From Gryganskiella cystojenkinii (taxonomy: Eukaryota; Mortierellomycota; Mortierellomycetes; Mortierellales; Mortierellaceae), in assembly GCA_015852425.1 (NCBI GenBank), contig JAAAIG010000244.1:1-39749 (forward strand): a stretch of 39,749 nucleotides of DNA, in the 5' to 3' direction. The notes under the pieces were generated by a model. The model did not search any database and had not been told where the DNA came from. It saw only the letters and a list, made by a program, of their open reading frames with translations. The translations under genes and the position numbers were made by a program. Shown here one piece after another: positions 14,076 through 24,806 of the stretch; position 1 is the stretch's first letter, and each line of letters opens with the position of its first letter.

Positions 14076-17000
14076 ATGTTTGACAACAAAGTGTCATCCA
14101 AACGAAGTCCCCTTCCACCACAGAAAGAGCTGGAGCTAGTCAACATTTATTTGGAGCAAGGCCGCACTGCCAACAGGGATGGGGAGCATGAGATCGCACT
14201 TGTGCTATGTGAGGAGGCGGAGGCATCATTATCCCAGATGAAAAAGGGTGTGAAGACTGCTCAGGCCATCCAGGACGTTACAAATCTGCGCCATGGTATT
14301 GCTTGTGCTTTTTTCGAGCTCAGCAAACTCCTGGATGAATTGAAGAAGCAGGAACGAGCAAAAGAGAGCTACAAGAAGGCACAGGAGTGGGGATTCACCG
14401 AGTTAGAGAAGTTGTCCATCTCAACTCTACCATCCCTCGAAGCTGCAGTTTCTATCACGACTCCACTGCCCGTTAAAGCCTTGGTTTCTATCACAGCTCA
14501 GCCGTCACTCAAGACCACCAATGCAACCCAGGTACCACTCACTACCGCAGCCCAGCCGCCACTTGAGACTTCAGTTTCCATCACAACTCAACCAGCACTT
14601 GGCAGATTGGCCTCCATTGATATCGACGTGTCTGCTGTTGGGGACTTTTTTACCCAAGACAAGAACCCACCTGTGATCGAGTACAAGTTGCCAGAACCAG
14701 ATGAGCGTCTTGACAACACACGCCAGCTTGTGTACTGCCTTGGGCTCCTGAAGTCTCCACCGTCGTCTGATGACCCTCACCAGGAGTCTGCACGCAACTG
14801 GGTCAAAGCAACTCAAAACAATGAAGACGAGCAGGAAAGACTCCACACCTTGGTGACAAATCTGGTCCGCATATTCATTCAAGATGAGTTGAAGGGTCCA
14901 ATGGCTGTTACGGAGGTTGCATGCATTGCTCCATACCTTAACAAGGACGACTTTCGATGCTTGCTGGGGCTGTTTATTGACAGCATTGAAAAATCCACGT
15001 TGTTGGATGTTAACTCTCTTGAGGGACTGGCCAAGATGATGCAGGGTGTGAATGAGGGCTATGTTGAGGCGGCCGATCTAGTCAAGATCCTTGAAGTCCT
15101 TAATACACGTCTGCAAACCACCCACACACAAACCGAAGACTACATCTATCAGCTCATGTGGGCAGTGTCACGTGTCCTGGATGCCATGGCTGACTGCAAG
15201 GTCAAGGGATTGGATCGTGTCACTCTTCATGAACGCCTCTCTGGATATATCGACAAGCTGAAAGGCAGCACTGACCCCCACATGGTGTACCTGGCCGCCT
15301 ACGCCTTTCAGGCACTGGAGTGTGTGCCTGACAACGAAAGCCCCTGGCAGGCTACAAAACGGCGGACAGGAAAAGTAATGCAGGGTGTCTTCAGTGTCGT
15401 CAAAGCAGTGAAAGGCCTGGATGTCAATAGCTTTCTGGAGGGCATAGGACATATCGAAGACGGGCTGGATGGAGCAGTCAAGGTCTTCAAAACCCTCAAA
15501 GATGGTTACGACAACGTCACTACACTGGTAGACAGTGGCCAAGGCCTGTTTGAAGCCCTCAAGGATGGCCTCAATTTTGATCGCAAACGTTCCTGGTATT
15601 CAGCTTTGCGAGGCACAGATAGGGTGCTCCAGGACGGTCAACTCTCCAAGTTTAGGACCCTCATCCTTGAGGCTCCATGCCAACGCAGCCTTGCCTTTCA
15701 GTGGGGAGTCTGCCAGCGCCTAGGAGATCTTGCAGCCAATCCAGCCTGGGATGCAGAGACTCGTGAGGATGCTCTAGAGTTCCTGGTGGAGATCTATCAG
15801 AACGATGCCTTCTGGGGCTATCACGAACACATAAAGCAAAAAATCTTGGATATCCTTTTGCACTTGCAGCAGCAGTCCAAGAACACCATTCAAGGTATGT
15901 GTGTGTAGTCAAGATCCAATGTGGCAAGCAATGACATTGTCTGCGGCCATGAGACAATGGCATGAATGGTGGTCTAATCGCATCTGCATATTTACTTCTA
16001 TTTCTCTAGCATTTAATAGCGCAGCTGCCAGCAAGGTGCTGCAGAGACTGGAGCACAATGGCGACAAGGCGAAACAAACCCTTTACAGGCATTGTTTGAA
16101 TCAGGGTCCAAGCCAGCACCCATTGAGGATGTCACAGCCACCATTCGCAACTCTGACCTTGCTGGATCGTGTCCAGAACAAGCCAGATGTCGAGGAGGAT
16201 TTGCGAAAGCTGAGGCAGCAGAGATTGAAAGAGCGAGGAGATGGCTTTTTTATCCCCCCCCAAGCCAAGGCCAACCTAAAAGCGCCGGACGACGTCCTGT
16301 TTGACTTAATGGATACGGTCAAGGGGTTCCTGGATGATAATGATCAGAAGGTGCTGCTTCTGCTTGGCGATTCTGGTTCTGGAAAGTCAATGGTCAATCG
16401 CCAAATCGAGCATGACCTGTGGCAAAAGTACGAGAAAGTCCATGGCCGGATCCCCCTTCACATCAATCTGTCTGCCATTGAGAGACCAGAACAGGATATG
16501 ATTGTAAAGCAATTGCGCAAGTTTGAGCTCTCTGACTCTCAGATCCGAGAGTTGAAGACCCGGCGCAAGTTTGTCTTGATCTGTGATGGTTATGATGAGA
16601 GTCAAGAGAAACACAACCTGTACACAAGCAACCGCCTGAACCAGATAGGAGAATGGCAGGTGAAGATGGTGGTCAGCTGCCGTAGTGAATACATTGGACA
16701 GGACTATCGTGATCTCTTCCAACCATCAAGCAACACCGCACAGTTTCAAGAAGCTGTCATTGCTCCCTTCTCCAGAACCCAAGTTAATGACTACTTGGCA
16801 AAATATGTGATCACCAAGGCGCCACTCTGGACCACAAAACAGTATATGGAGGTACTTGATCAGATCCCCAGCCTTCAAGAGCTAGTCAAGAATCCATTCC
16901 TGTTGACACTTTCTCTTGAGGTTTTGCCCCGACTTGTGGATCCAGGCAACAATCTCACGACCACCAAGGTTACAAGAGTGACTCTGTATGACGAATTCGT

Positions 17001-19839
17001 TGTGCTATGGCTGGAGCAGGGAAAAAAAAGACTTGGGAACAAGGACCTGAACCCACAAGCAAGAGCAGACTTTGACAGATTGACTGATGAAGGTTTTACT
17101 CAGAACGGCATTAGTTTCTTGAAGGATATGGCAAGTGCAATCTACAAGAACCAGGCAGGCAATCCTGTGGTGACCTTTTCCCGCAAACGGGACCTGGGGA
17201 AATGGAAAGAAGCATTCTTCTCCCGAGAGAATGAGAGCCTGCTCTTGCTAGAGGCCAGTCCACTTACACGCAGTGGGATCCAGTACCGTTTCATCCACAA
17301 GTCCCTACTGGAGTATTTCTTTGCCCGCTCAGTCTTTGAACCCCTGGAAGGCAAGGAGAAATCTGTTCAAGCTGCAGTTCCAGTTAGACGGGGAAGTGTG
17401 AGCTCCAATTTCAGCTTTGATGATCAACTGGTGCCAGAGGAAGAAGAGGAGCCAGTCACTATCCAGCCTTCTGACCTCAATCATCCTTTGTCATGGAGAA
17501 GTTTTGTCACAGAGCCTTCCATTCTGGACTTTTTGTCTGACCGTGTGCAGCAGGAACCACTCTTCAAGGCGCAACTCCTCAGTATGATTGAACAATCCAA
17601 AGTCAACAAAGAGATGCGCAAGGCAGCAGCCAATGCCATCACGATATTGGTTAGAGCAGGCGTGCAGTTTAATGGGGCGGATTTACAGGGCATCCAAATT
17701 CCTGGGGCCGATTTGAGTTATGGGGTGTTTGATTCAGCTCAGCTGCAACAGGCGGATTTGAGAAAGGCCAATCTTCGTGCGAGTTGGCTGCACCAAGCCA
17801 ATTTAAGTGGTGCACAGATGGCAGGTGTACAGTTTGGCGAATGGCCGATGCTTGGGGAAAAAAGTGAGGTAACTTCCTGTGCCTATTCACCAGATGGGAA
17901 AACCTTTGTCATGGGTCTTGAGAACGGCCAGATTGGAATATACGACACCTCAAGCTGGACAAGAATCCACACCTTAGAAGGACATCAGTATTCTGTTAAC
18001 AGTGTGGCGTATTCACCCATCACTGGGCAGATTGCCTCTGGTGGCTCTGACCACACTGTGCGGGTGTGGGATGCACAAGATGGAACATTACTCAACACCC
18101 TGGAAGGACATGAAGATTGTGTCAGGGGTGTAGTGTATTCGCCGAATGGAGAGCAGATTGTCTCTGGTAGTGAGGATACTACTGTTCGACTGTGGGATGC
18201 GTGTAGTGGAGCACTACTCAACACCCTAGAAGGACATCAACATAACGTCTTGAGTGTAGCATATTCACCAAATGCAGAGCAAATTGCCTCCGGCAGTAAG
18301 GACAAAACCGTCCGGGTGTGGGACTCGCAAGGTGGAGCACTGCTCCACACTTTGAAAGGACACGAAGACTCTATTTGGAGCATAGCATTTTCACCAAACG
18401 CGGAGCAGATGGCCTCTGGCAGTCAGGACAAAACCGTTCGGGTTTGGAGCACGCGAGATGGAGCATCACTCTACATCCTAAAAGGACATCAATATTCCGT
18501 CAGGAGCGTAGTATATTCACCCAATGCAGAGCAGATTGCCTCTGGCAGTTCTGACAACACAGTGCGGGTGTGGGGTGCACGAGGCGGAGTGCTGCTGTAC
18601 ACCTTGGAAGGACATCAATCTTCTGTTAGAAGTGCAGTATATTCACCAAGTGGAGATCAGATCGCCTCTGGCAGTGAGGACAGGACTGTGCGGCTATGGG
18701 ATGCACGACTCGGAACACTGGTCAGGCTTCATGCCCTGGAAGGCCATCAAGATGATGTTACAAGTGTGGCACATTCACCAAATTCAGAGCAGATTGCTTC
18801 TGGCAGTAAGGACAATACTGTGCGAGTGTGGGACGCACGAGATGGAGTGCTGCTCCGAACCCTGGAGGGGCATCAAGACAAGGTTAGGAGCGTAGCATAT
18901 TCGCCCAATGGAGAGCAGATCGCTTCTGGCAGCGAGGACAAAACTGTGCGAGTGTGGGATGCACAAGATGGAGCACTACTCCACACTCTGGAAGGGCATC
19001 AAGATTACGTTTGGAGCGTGGCGTATTCACCCAGTGGAGAGCAGATCATCTCTGGCAGTGAGGACAAAACTGTGAAGGTGTGGGACGCGCAAGATGGGGT
19101 GCTGCTCCACACTCTGGAAGGGCACCAAAATTATGTTTGGAGTGTAGCGTATTCACCCAGTGGGGAGCAAGTCGCCTCTAGCAGTTGGGATAACACTGTG
19201 AAGCTGTGGGATGTGCAAGGTGGGACACTACTCAAGACCCTGGAAGGACATCAAGATTATGTTAGGAGTGTAGCATATTCACCCAATGGAGAGCAAGTGG
19301 CCTCGGGAAGTGATGACAAGACTGTACGGCTGTGGGATGCACATGGCGGAGAACTGGTCCACACCTTGGAAGGGCATCTAAGTTGGATTTATAGTGTAGC
19401 TTATTCACCCAGTGGAGCGCAGATTGCCTCCAGCAGTGAGGACAAGACCGTGCGGCTGTGGGAAGTCACCTCAGGTCAGTGTCTCCATGTGCTTCAAGGT
19501 TACAACAGGCCCGTTTCAAGTATTGCCTGGAAAGCGATGAACAATGCACACTATTTAGCGAGTGGCAGTGAAGATAAATCAGTACGGCAGTGGCGGATCA
19601 TCAAAGAGAGAGAGGAATATAAAGCAGTTTTATGCTGGAGTTCGACGCATGAGGTACTTACCATGGCGGATGCCTCTATCCAGGATGTACAAGGCTTAAG
19701 CTGGTCAAACAGACGACTCTTACAGCAGCGCGGGGCCATGGGAAAGCCTTTGCAGCCTTTAAGTTTGCGCGAGGCAAGCAAGAAGCTCATCAGTCAAGCA
19801 TCTGTGGTGTCCAGATTCAAATCGGCACAAGGAGCATAA
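14076..19839 (+). CDS. STAND/NLR-like receptor: helical N-terminus, NACHT NTPase, pentapeptide repeats, 14 WD40 repeats
   Basis: Two exons, 14076-15894 and 16010-19839 (115-nt intron, phases match), 1882 residues. About residues 1-110 form a charged helical region. Residues 111-185 are an imperfect Thr/Ser/Pro repeat (V-S-I-T-x-x-P units). A helical region resembling ARM/HEAT-like folds follows to about 690. The NACHT-type NTPase has Walker A GDSGSGKS at 726-733 and Walker B LICDGYDES around D799. Residues about 1155-1217 carry A(D/N)L-type pentapeptide repeats. Residues about 1220-1810 hold 14 WD40 repeats, enough for two seven-bladed propellers. A basic tail ends the protein. Fungal proteins of this architecture (for example HET-E/HNWD in Podospora) act as cytosolic non-self receptors: ligand binding by the repeats drives NTP-dependent oligomerisation. 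This role is inferred. No HET, TIR or protease effector domain is recognisable in the N-terminus. The gene sits between 28S fragments. Confidence 0.9.
17866..19632 (+). repeat. Array of 14 WD40 repeats (mostly 126-bp units)
   Basis: Units follow the pattern x-x-V-x-S-V-A-Y-S-P-x-G-E-Q-I-A-S-G-S-x-D-x-T-V-R-V-W-D-A, ending H-T-L-E-G-H. Twelve internal units are 42 codons (126 bp) long; the seventh has two extra codons (LVRLHALEGH). The first and last units are diverged caps. Units 9 and 10 differ at only about 6 of 42 residues. The high identity between units suggests recent expansion or gene conversion inside the gene. Differences concentrate in the three residues after G-H and the residue before S-V-A-Y. 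Confidence 0.92.
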
Positions 19840-20167
19840 CTCCATTTAGTAGTCCCTCTGTCATTAAAAAAAAATAATTGAGCTTGGAGCATAACTGAGC
19901 CCAGTATGGCGACCATTTCCAACTTTTATATGAAAATAAAACCCTTGTTTGTTCGACATTGATAGCCCACAGGACCATGGGCAACATGACTCTTGAGAGA
20001 GAGGGACGAGAGCCTCTGACTCAAGTTTCCCCAGCACTGCAACAATGTGCAAAAGCCTCTTCGATGTCGCTGAGGTCTGCAGCTGAGTCGCCCTTTTCGT
20101 TTCTGCAAGGACGCTCTATCTTCAGTGCCTTATTCGCTTTATTTTTTATTCTTCTAATGTATTGACG
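19840..20167. other. 3' flank of the STAND gene
   Basis: Begins with an A-run (19866-19875) and an AATAAA-like context (aaaataaaac near 19932), suitable for 3'-end formation of the STAND transcript. No gene recognised. Ends at the junction with 28S-derived sequence at 20168. Confidence 0.45.
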
Positions 20168-20294
20168 ACTGGCTTGTGGCAGCCAAGCGTTCATAGCGAC
20201 GTTGCTTTTTGATCCTTCGATGTCAGCTCTTCCTATCATACTGAAGCAGAATTCAGCAAGCGTTGGATTGTTCACCCACTAATAGGGAACGTGC

Positions 20295-20338
<44 letters not shown>
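20168..20338 (+). rRNA. 28S rRNA internal fragment (after the peptidyl-transferase loop)
   Basis: 171 bp matching universal LSU rRNA: ctggcttgtggcagcc, aagcgttcatagcgacg, ttgatccttcgatgtc, agcgttggattgttcaccc, actaatagggaacgtg, ctgggtttagaccgtcgtg, agacaggttagttttaccc. It starts where rRNA normally continues from acagggataa, and stops after taccctactg. The next 28S block in a normal gene, the sarcin-ricin loop, begins only about 30 nt later and is instead found 8 kb upstream at 11918. It is directly followed by Ty3/gypsy-derived sequence. Confidence 0.93.
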
Positions 20339-20339
<1 letters not shown>

Positions 20340-20340
20340 C

Positions 20341-20760
20341 GCCTCTCTAGATACAGGACAGTCACCGGCATCCACCAGGTTTTTAAAAGGTGGACTTGTA
20401 CCCAGTGGCCACGGTAGATGCCATTGGTGAGTCGTGCGGATTCCTCCTCAGATACACAGGTCCATAAGGTAACATACATGGGGAGTCATGGTGTGTGCAC
20501 ATAGGGCTTGGATGGTTAACATGGGTTCTGACCGCATGTAGTTCCGACGTCCAATTTATCCGAAGGTCGTGTTGTCCGTATGTTGGCGCGCAGGAGCATG
20601 ACCATATCGCCAGGGGCGAAGTCCGGCTGTTCTTTAGCTTTTGCATTGTAGTACCGTTCCTATGTTTCCTGGGCGGTCTTAATCATGAAGGAAATATCTT
20701 TTTGGACTTGGTGCAGTTGTTCCAGTCGTTCCTTGGCCAAGGGGTTGTTGGAGGCAACTT
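20341..20760 (-). pseudogene. Ty3/gypsy retrotransposon remnant: integrase C-terminal region
   Basis: On the minus strand, 20759 to 20549 reads as the end of a Ty3/gypsy integrase: ASNNPLAKERLEQLHQVQ, a helix to AQET, a premature TAG, then ERYYNAKAKEQPDFAPGD, and the family hallmark NIRTTRPSDKLD (GPY/F-type module). Intact elements continue with a beta-rich tail. Here the frame is lost after KLD, and the remaining sequence to the 28S junction cannot be read through. No LTR, RT or RNase H was found nearby. This is an isolated, dead fragment. Confidence 0.8.
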
Positions 20761-20857
20761 TTTGTGACCTGCTTAAATCATAACCCAACGTCATTTCTCA
20801 GTCTTTTCGTTTGTGTTATTGTTGTTTTTAAACACAAGCTCAGAGTCAGTATCTAGT

Positions 20858-23800
20858 CTACGAGAACCGTGCTGACTGTCTAGAGGATAGCGAGGCGTTT
20901 GCGAACTGTCGTGGCGATTCGGAGCCAGGGTTTCCATAGCCTTGAACACCTGTCCGACTGGGAGCCGATCGACTGGTGTTAGTTGCACTTGAGCTGGTGG
21001 ATCCTCGGGAGGGGATACTAGAACCGCCTCCTCCAGCGCGTCTGTGTAAGCCTGGTTGGCTAAGGTCTCTATGAGTACTAGCACTCGTAGTCGACCCTGC
21101 AGCGGTGGAGGGTGCAATGGTCGCAGGGAGGGTAGAGCTGCTACTGCCTGGGTGACTCGAGGACATTCCTGGCTGAGTCGGCACGCCCGTACCTGAAGAG
21201 GTTTCAGCACCTGGAGCAGGCGCGGCAGGCGTTCTGATGAGTTCGACCGAATGGTAACTTGGATAAACAAAGTCCTCAGTTATAAACTTGCGTAGTTGTT
21301 CAACCACAAAACGTTCAATCTTGCCCACATTCTTCAACACGGCTGGGAATGAACAGGGGACAGGATAAGAAAAAAAATATAAGGGACAATGAAGAGAAAC
21401 GATCATCCAATGCGAAGATGAAAATAAATCGTCAGAAACACTGCGGGATAAATTTGATCCAAGAAATGTTCGTTTTATACTGCAAAATTGCAAAAACTCA
21501 CCTTGTTTCTGTTCGTCGCCTACTTGAGACTCAATGCGCACGTCGGACAGGATACTGTTGTGAGTCGATACGTTCACCCGAGATGAAAGATAGGTGTTAG
21601 CCATTTTTTTCCAGGATCCAACAACTTGGAAAATAAAATGTTCACATCTCCCCCTTTTACCTGTCATTTGGATCCTCAGGTTCCAAAAAGCACACGTTAA
21701 CATGGTCGCGTAGATAGCCCATCAATACTTTAGCTATTTTGTGCACCAAAAAAAAAGGGTCAAACAGGAATTAAAACTCCAGGGGCTTACGGGAACAGCA
21801 TCAAGAACATCGATCGACCTTGATGGTACATACATTTGAACGAGAATCCTGTGATGACCAGCTTGACAGGCAAGGCCAAGAAAGCAAACGTCGGGTAGTT
21901 AAGAAGCATCTCTGTCTCTACTGTAAAACCCATTTGACCCTGATAACTGACATCCATCAGCAGTTGAATATCATTCTCATGTCGTTTTGGTTGTAAGGGC
22001 CGTGGAGGCGAAGAGGCTCGTCTCTTAGATGCGCCCCCTCGTCGATATCCCTGAGGGACTCGCTTCTCCCTGGTGACATCACTACTTCTTTGTCCTCTTG
22101 AGGCGGATTGCCGCCTCTCTTGTTGTGCACCGGCTGTTGATTTTGGTAGTGGTTGTCTAAGAGCGTCGAAACTCAGTGCCTCGACAGGCGAGGTATAAGC
22201 CGAATCATGGTTGTGATCAACCCGGTGGTGTTGGTGAGGGATTGCATGCGAACTCTCTTTAGTGAATCCTGTGAGAGAGTCATCGCCCGTGCCATCCGAA
22301 AAGCTTTGACGACGAGAGACGGCCAGGATAGGCGACTCGAACCCACGAGGTGTACTTGGGATAGTTCTCGAGGGTGTTCCTGCTCTTGACGAGTACATCG
22401 AACCGAGTTGCATTCGTCCTAGACCCAACAACGAGTTTCCAGAAACCATGCCCGACATGTCCGGTAGGTGAAACGGTGGTGCCTGTCCAGGCATAGTTTG
22501 TGAAGGAACAGAAGTAGCGGCAGTACCAGCCGTTGGAGTTGTTGGAGTGCTGTAGAACGAAGCTGCTGAGAGGGGTCGGCTGGATCGGTTTTGCATGACA
22601 GATGAAAGGACCGAACCTGGGCTTGAACCGATACCAGATCCGAGACCAGCTCCGAATCCGAGTCCAAACGTTCCTTGCATATTTCCGCCATTGCCACTGC
22701 CAGGTGTCGAAGGAAAAAAGGAGTTTTGGGGTGTCGAGTGATAATCCTGTGGTGAAAGATTCCCATCGAGAGGGACCTTTTCAGGTACAGTAGCGCCGCT
22801 TGAAGCATGAAGCGTCGACGAGTCCAGAGCCAGGTTCTTGAGGCGTTGGTAAATAGTCGATTCGCCTTGGGTATAAAACGCCTCGCTCTCAATATCATCG
22901 TCCGAGGCATGAGAGCTCAAGCTTTTGGATGTCGCTGGTCTTCGTTGGTTGAAAGGTGAGGATGTAGTAGCAAAGTTTCTGGGAGAAGCTGATTTTGTGT
23001 CAATGTCGAGTTGAGGTACCCGGTTGTGGCGTTGCTTTGAAGATTCTGCGAAAGAAGAGGGTTGAGTGACGACCAAGGACGGACGAGCCTTTTCTTCCAG
23101 GTGCATCTTGGGTGTTGGCACCGCCGATGTCTTGTAAGGGCTGGGGTTTTCTGAAGATGACGAGGACGTTGTGGATGAGGACGTTGTAGAAGAGGGCGAA
23201 GTCTTTGTAGGGCTGGCCACGGCGGATTTAAAGTCGTGGATCGGTTCGCCATGAGGGATGACCTCGACTTCCAGACCCTCGCGCACATTTTGTTGAGTTG
23301 TTTGAGAGGTTGCAGATCCGGGTCCTGATCGACGACTACCGCCCATAAAGACTTTTTGGATCTCTTCCTTGAAAGAATCGCTGCTGGTTCCTGTGCTTCC
23401 ATTATTGTCCCGTTGATGATGACGGCGCAGCCAGGACTCGGTCCCCATACGTACTTGATCGTCCTCAAACTCTTCTTCCTCTTCCTCCTCGCCTTCGAAG
23501 GGTCCATTATGGAGGTATTCCATATCTTCGCCCTCGCCCACCATGACAATGCTTCCATCAGGAGAGAACGAATACTCGTCCGCGTATCCGTCCTCGTCCT
23601 CCTCTCCGCTTGCGAGATCATCCTCGTCCATGCTTTCGCCACCTCCGGCATCGGCAGCTTCTTGGGCGAGTCGAGCTTCCTCTTGATCCATGTGGACGTA
23701 CCACTCCTCCAGGGGGTCTGTGACATCCAGGACGGTGATCGAGGGTGGAGTCGAGCCGAGACGGAACTTTGAGACGGCAATGTTGCCCATAAAGGTCGGT

Positions 23801-23892
23801 TTTGTGATGCGTTGGAAATGAGCATGGATCATGCCCTCGATCTGGAGGGCGACCTCGTCATCGAGTTTGTCCCATGAAAAGACGAATGACAT
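20858..23892 (-). CDS. MDM12: Mdm12, ERMES complex SMP-domain subunit, with a large internal insertion
   Basis: Four exons on the minus strand: 23892-21834, 21733-21661, 21554-21502, 21342-20858; 889 residues (yeast Mdm12: 271). The N-terminus MSFVFSWDKLDDE, GNIAVSKFRLGSTPPSIT and DVTDPLEEWY is diagnostic for Mdm12. The SMP fold resumes at about 640 with NDIQLLMDVSYQGQMGF and LNYPTFAFLALPVKLVI, then MGYLRDHVNVCFLEPEDP, SILSDVRIESQVG and VGKIERFVVEQLRKFITED. Known role: lipid transfer and ER-mitochondria tethering with Mmm1, Mdm34 and Mdm10. Residues about 70-640 are an acidic and Ser/Pro-rich insertion inside the SMP domain. Residues 765-889 are a Ser/Thr-rich tail. The exon 1 donor was placed at GTATGT (21833), because the later gtaagc puts the next exon out of frame. 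Confidence 0.9.
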
Positions 23893-24250
23893 TGGCTCGG
23901 GGGACTAAAAGACGTCGTCGGTCGAGAATAATGGTTGGATGTTATTATTGCTGATTCGATGAATTTGAAACTTGAATGAAAGAATGGTTGATGACCGAGT
24001 CGAGTCGACTTGACATTAAAACTTGTTGGATAACGTGAAGTATGTTAAAGAGGGTGCGTGCATCCAATGCCCTTCCTAATCCTTGATTCCTGGCTTGAAG
24101 TCCTTTGACTTGGTCTGTCTTAATGTGATTGCAAAGAGTCCAGCGTTGTTTGTTTTGGTTGAGGAAGAATGCTTCGGTTTGTAGGTGTGTGAATCCCTTT
24201 CGAATATCCTGAAAAGGACGCACACCCCACGCACTGAAATAACGATACTT

Positions 24251-24393
24251 CGCTGGTACCGATTTGTACGTGAATCGCGCTGCACGCAAAACCAAAAATG
24301 GAAGTTTTGCACTGTTCTTTCAGTAGCAAATCGGTAAAAAAGGTACAAAACGGTGCAAATCGGTACAGATCGGTACAAAACCGGCGCAAACGG
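24251..24393. repeat. Degenerate 10-bp tandem array with an inverted copy
   Basis: 24326-24393 consists of about six imperfect units of the type aaatcggtac (variants aaaacggtgc, agatcggtac, aaaaccggcgc). About 60 bp upstream, 24251-24265 reads ggtaccgatttgtac, which is the reverse complement of the same unit, so the segment could fold into a hairpin. It lies about 360-500 bp upstream of the MDM12 start codon on the strand of that gene. Confidence 0.65.
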
Positions 24394-24806
24394 CATAATA
24401 CAACCCATTCGAGCTTGACCATGGAATACCCTGAGTTGGCAGGCACTCCAAAGGTTTGTCCAAAAAGTGTGGAAGAGGAAAGAAAGCGCGTGCGCGCATC
24501 GTTGTATCGTCTAAAAATCGCCATATATGCATTGAACTCGCCTGGCGAGAGTTCCTCCATTCTCCCAGGCTTTTCATATTGGTTTTGACCTTTCTGTTTG
24601 TCTGCTCACTCTTTTTCTTCCGCTACTTTTTTTCACACATCCATCGCGTATTTATCCTCCCTCCTTTCCTTTTTTCTTCTTGCTCGATATCTCTCTCGAT
24701 TACTCTCCATCTCAATACGGATTATTACGATGAAAGAAAGTGGAGAGTGTCGCCACGCAACACAATCACAGAGGCGAGTGCAGTAGAACATAGAGGTCGA
24801 TGATGG

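Noticed and set aside
22917..23825. 302-codon open frame overlapping MDM12 in another frame
   Set aside because: Shadow frame of the acidic and Ser-rich insertion; the real frame carries the diagnostic Mdm12 ends.
24326..24393. CRISPR-like array
   Set aside because: Units are 10 bp, imperfect and contiguous without spacers, and the genome is eukaryotic.
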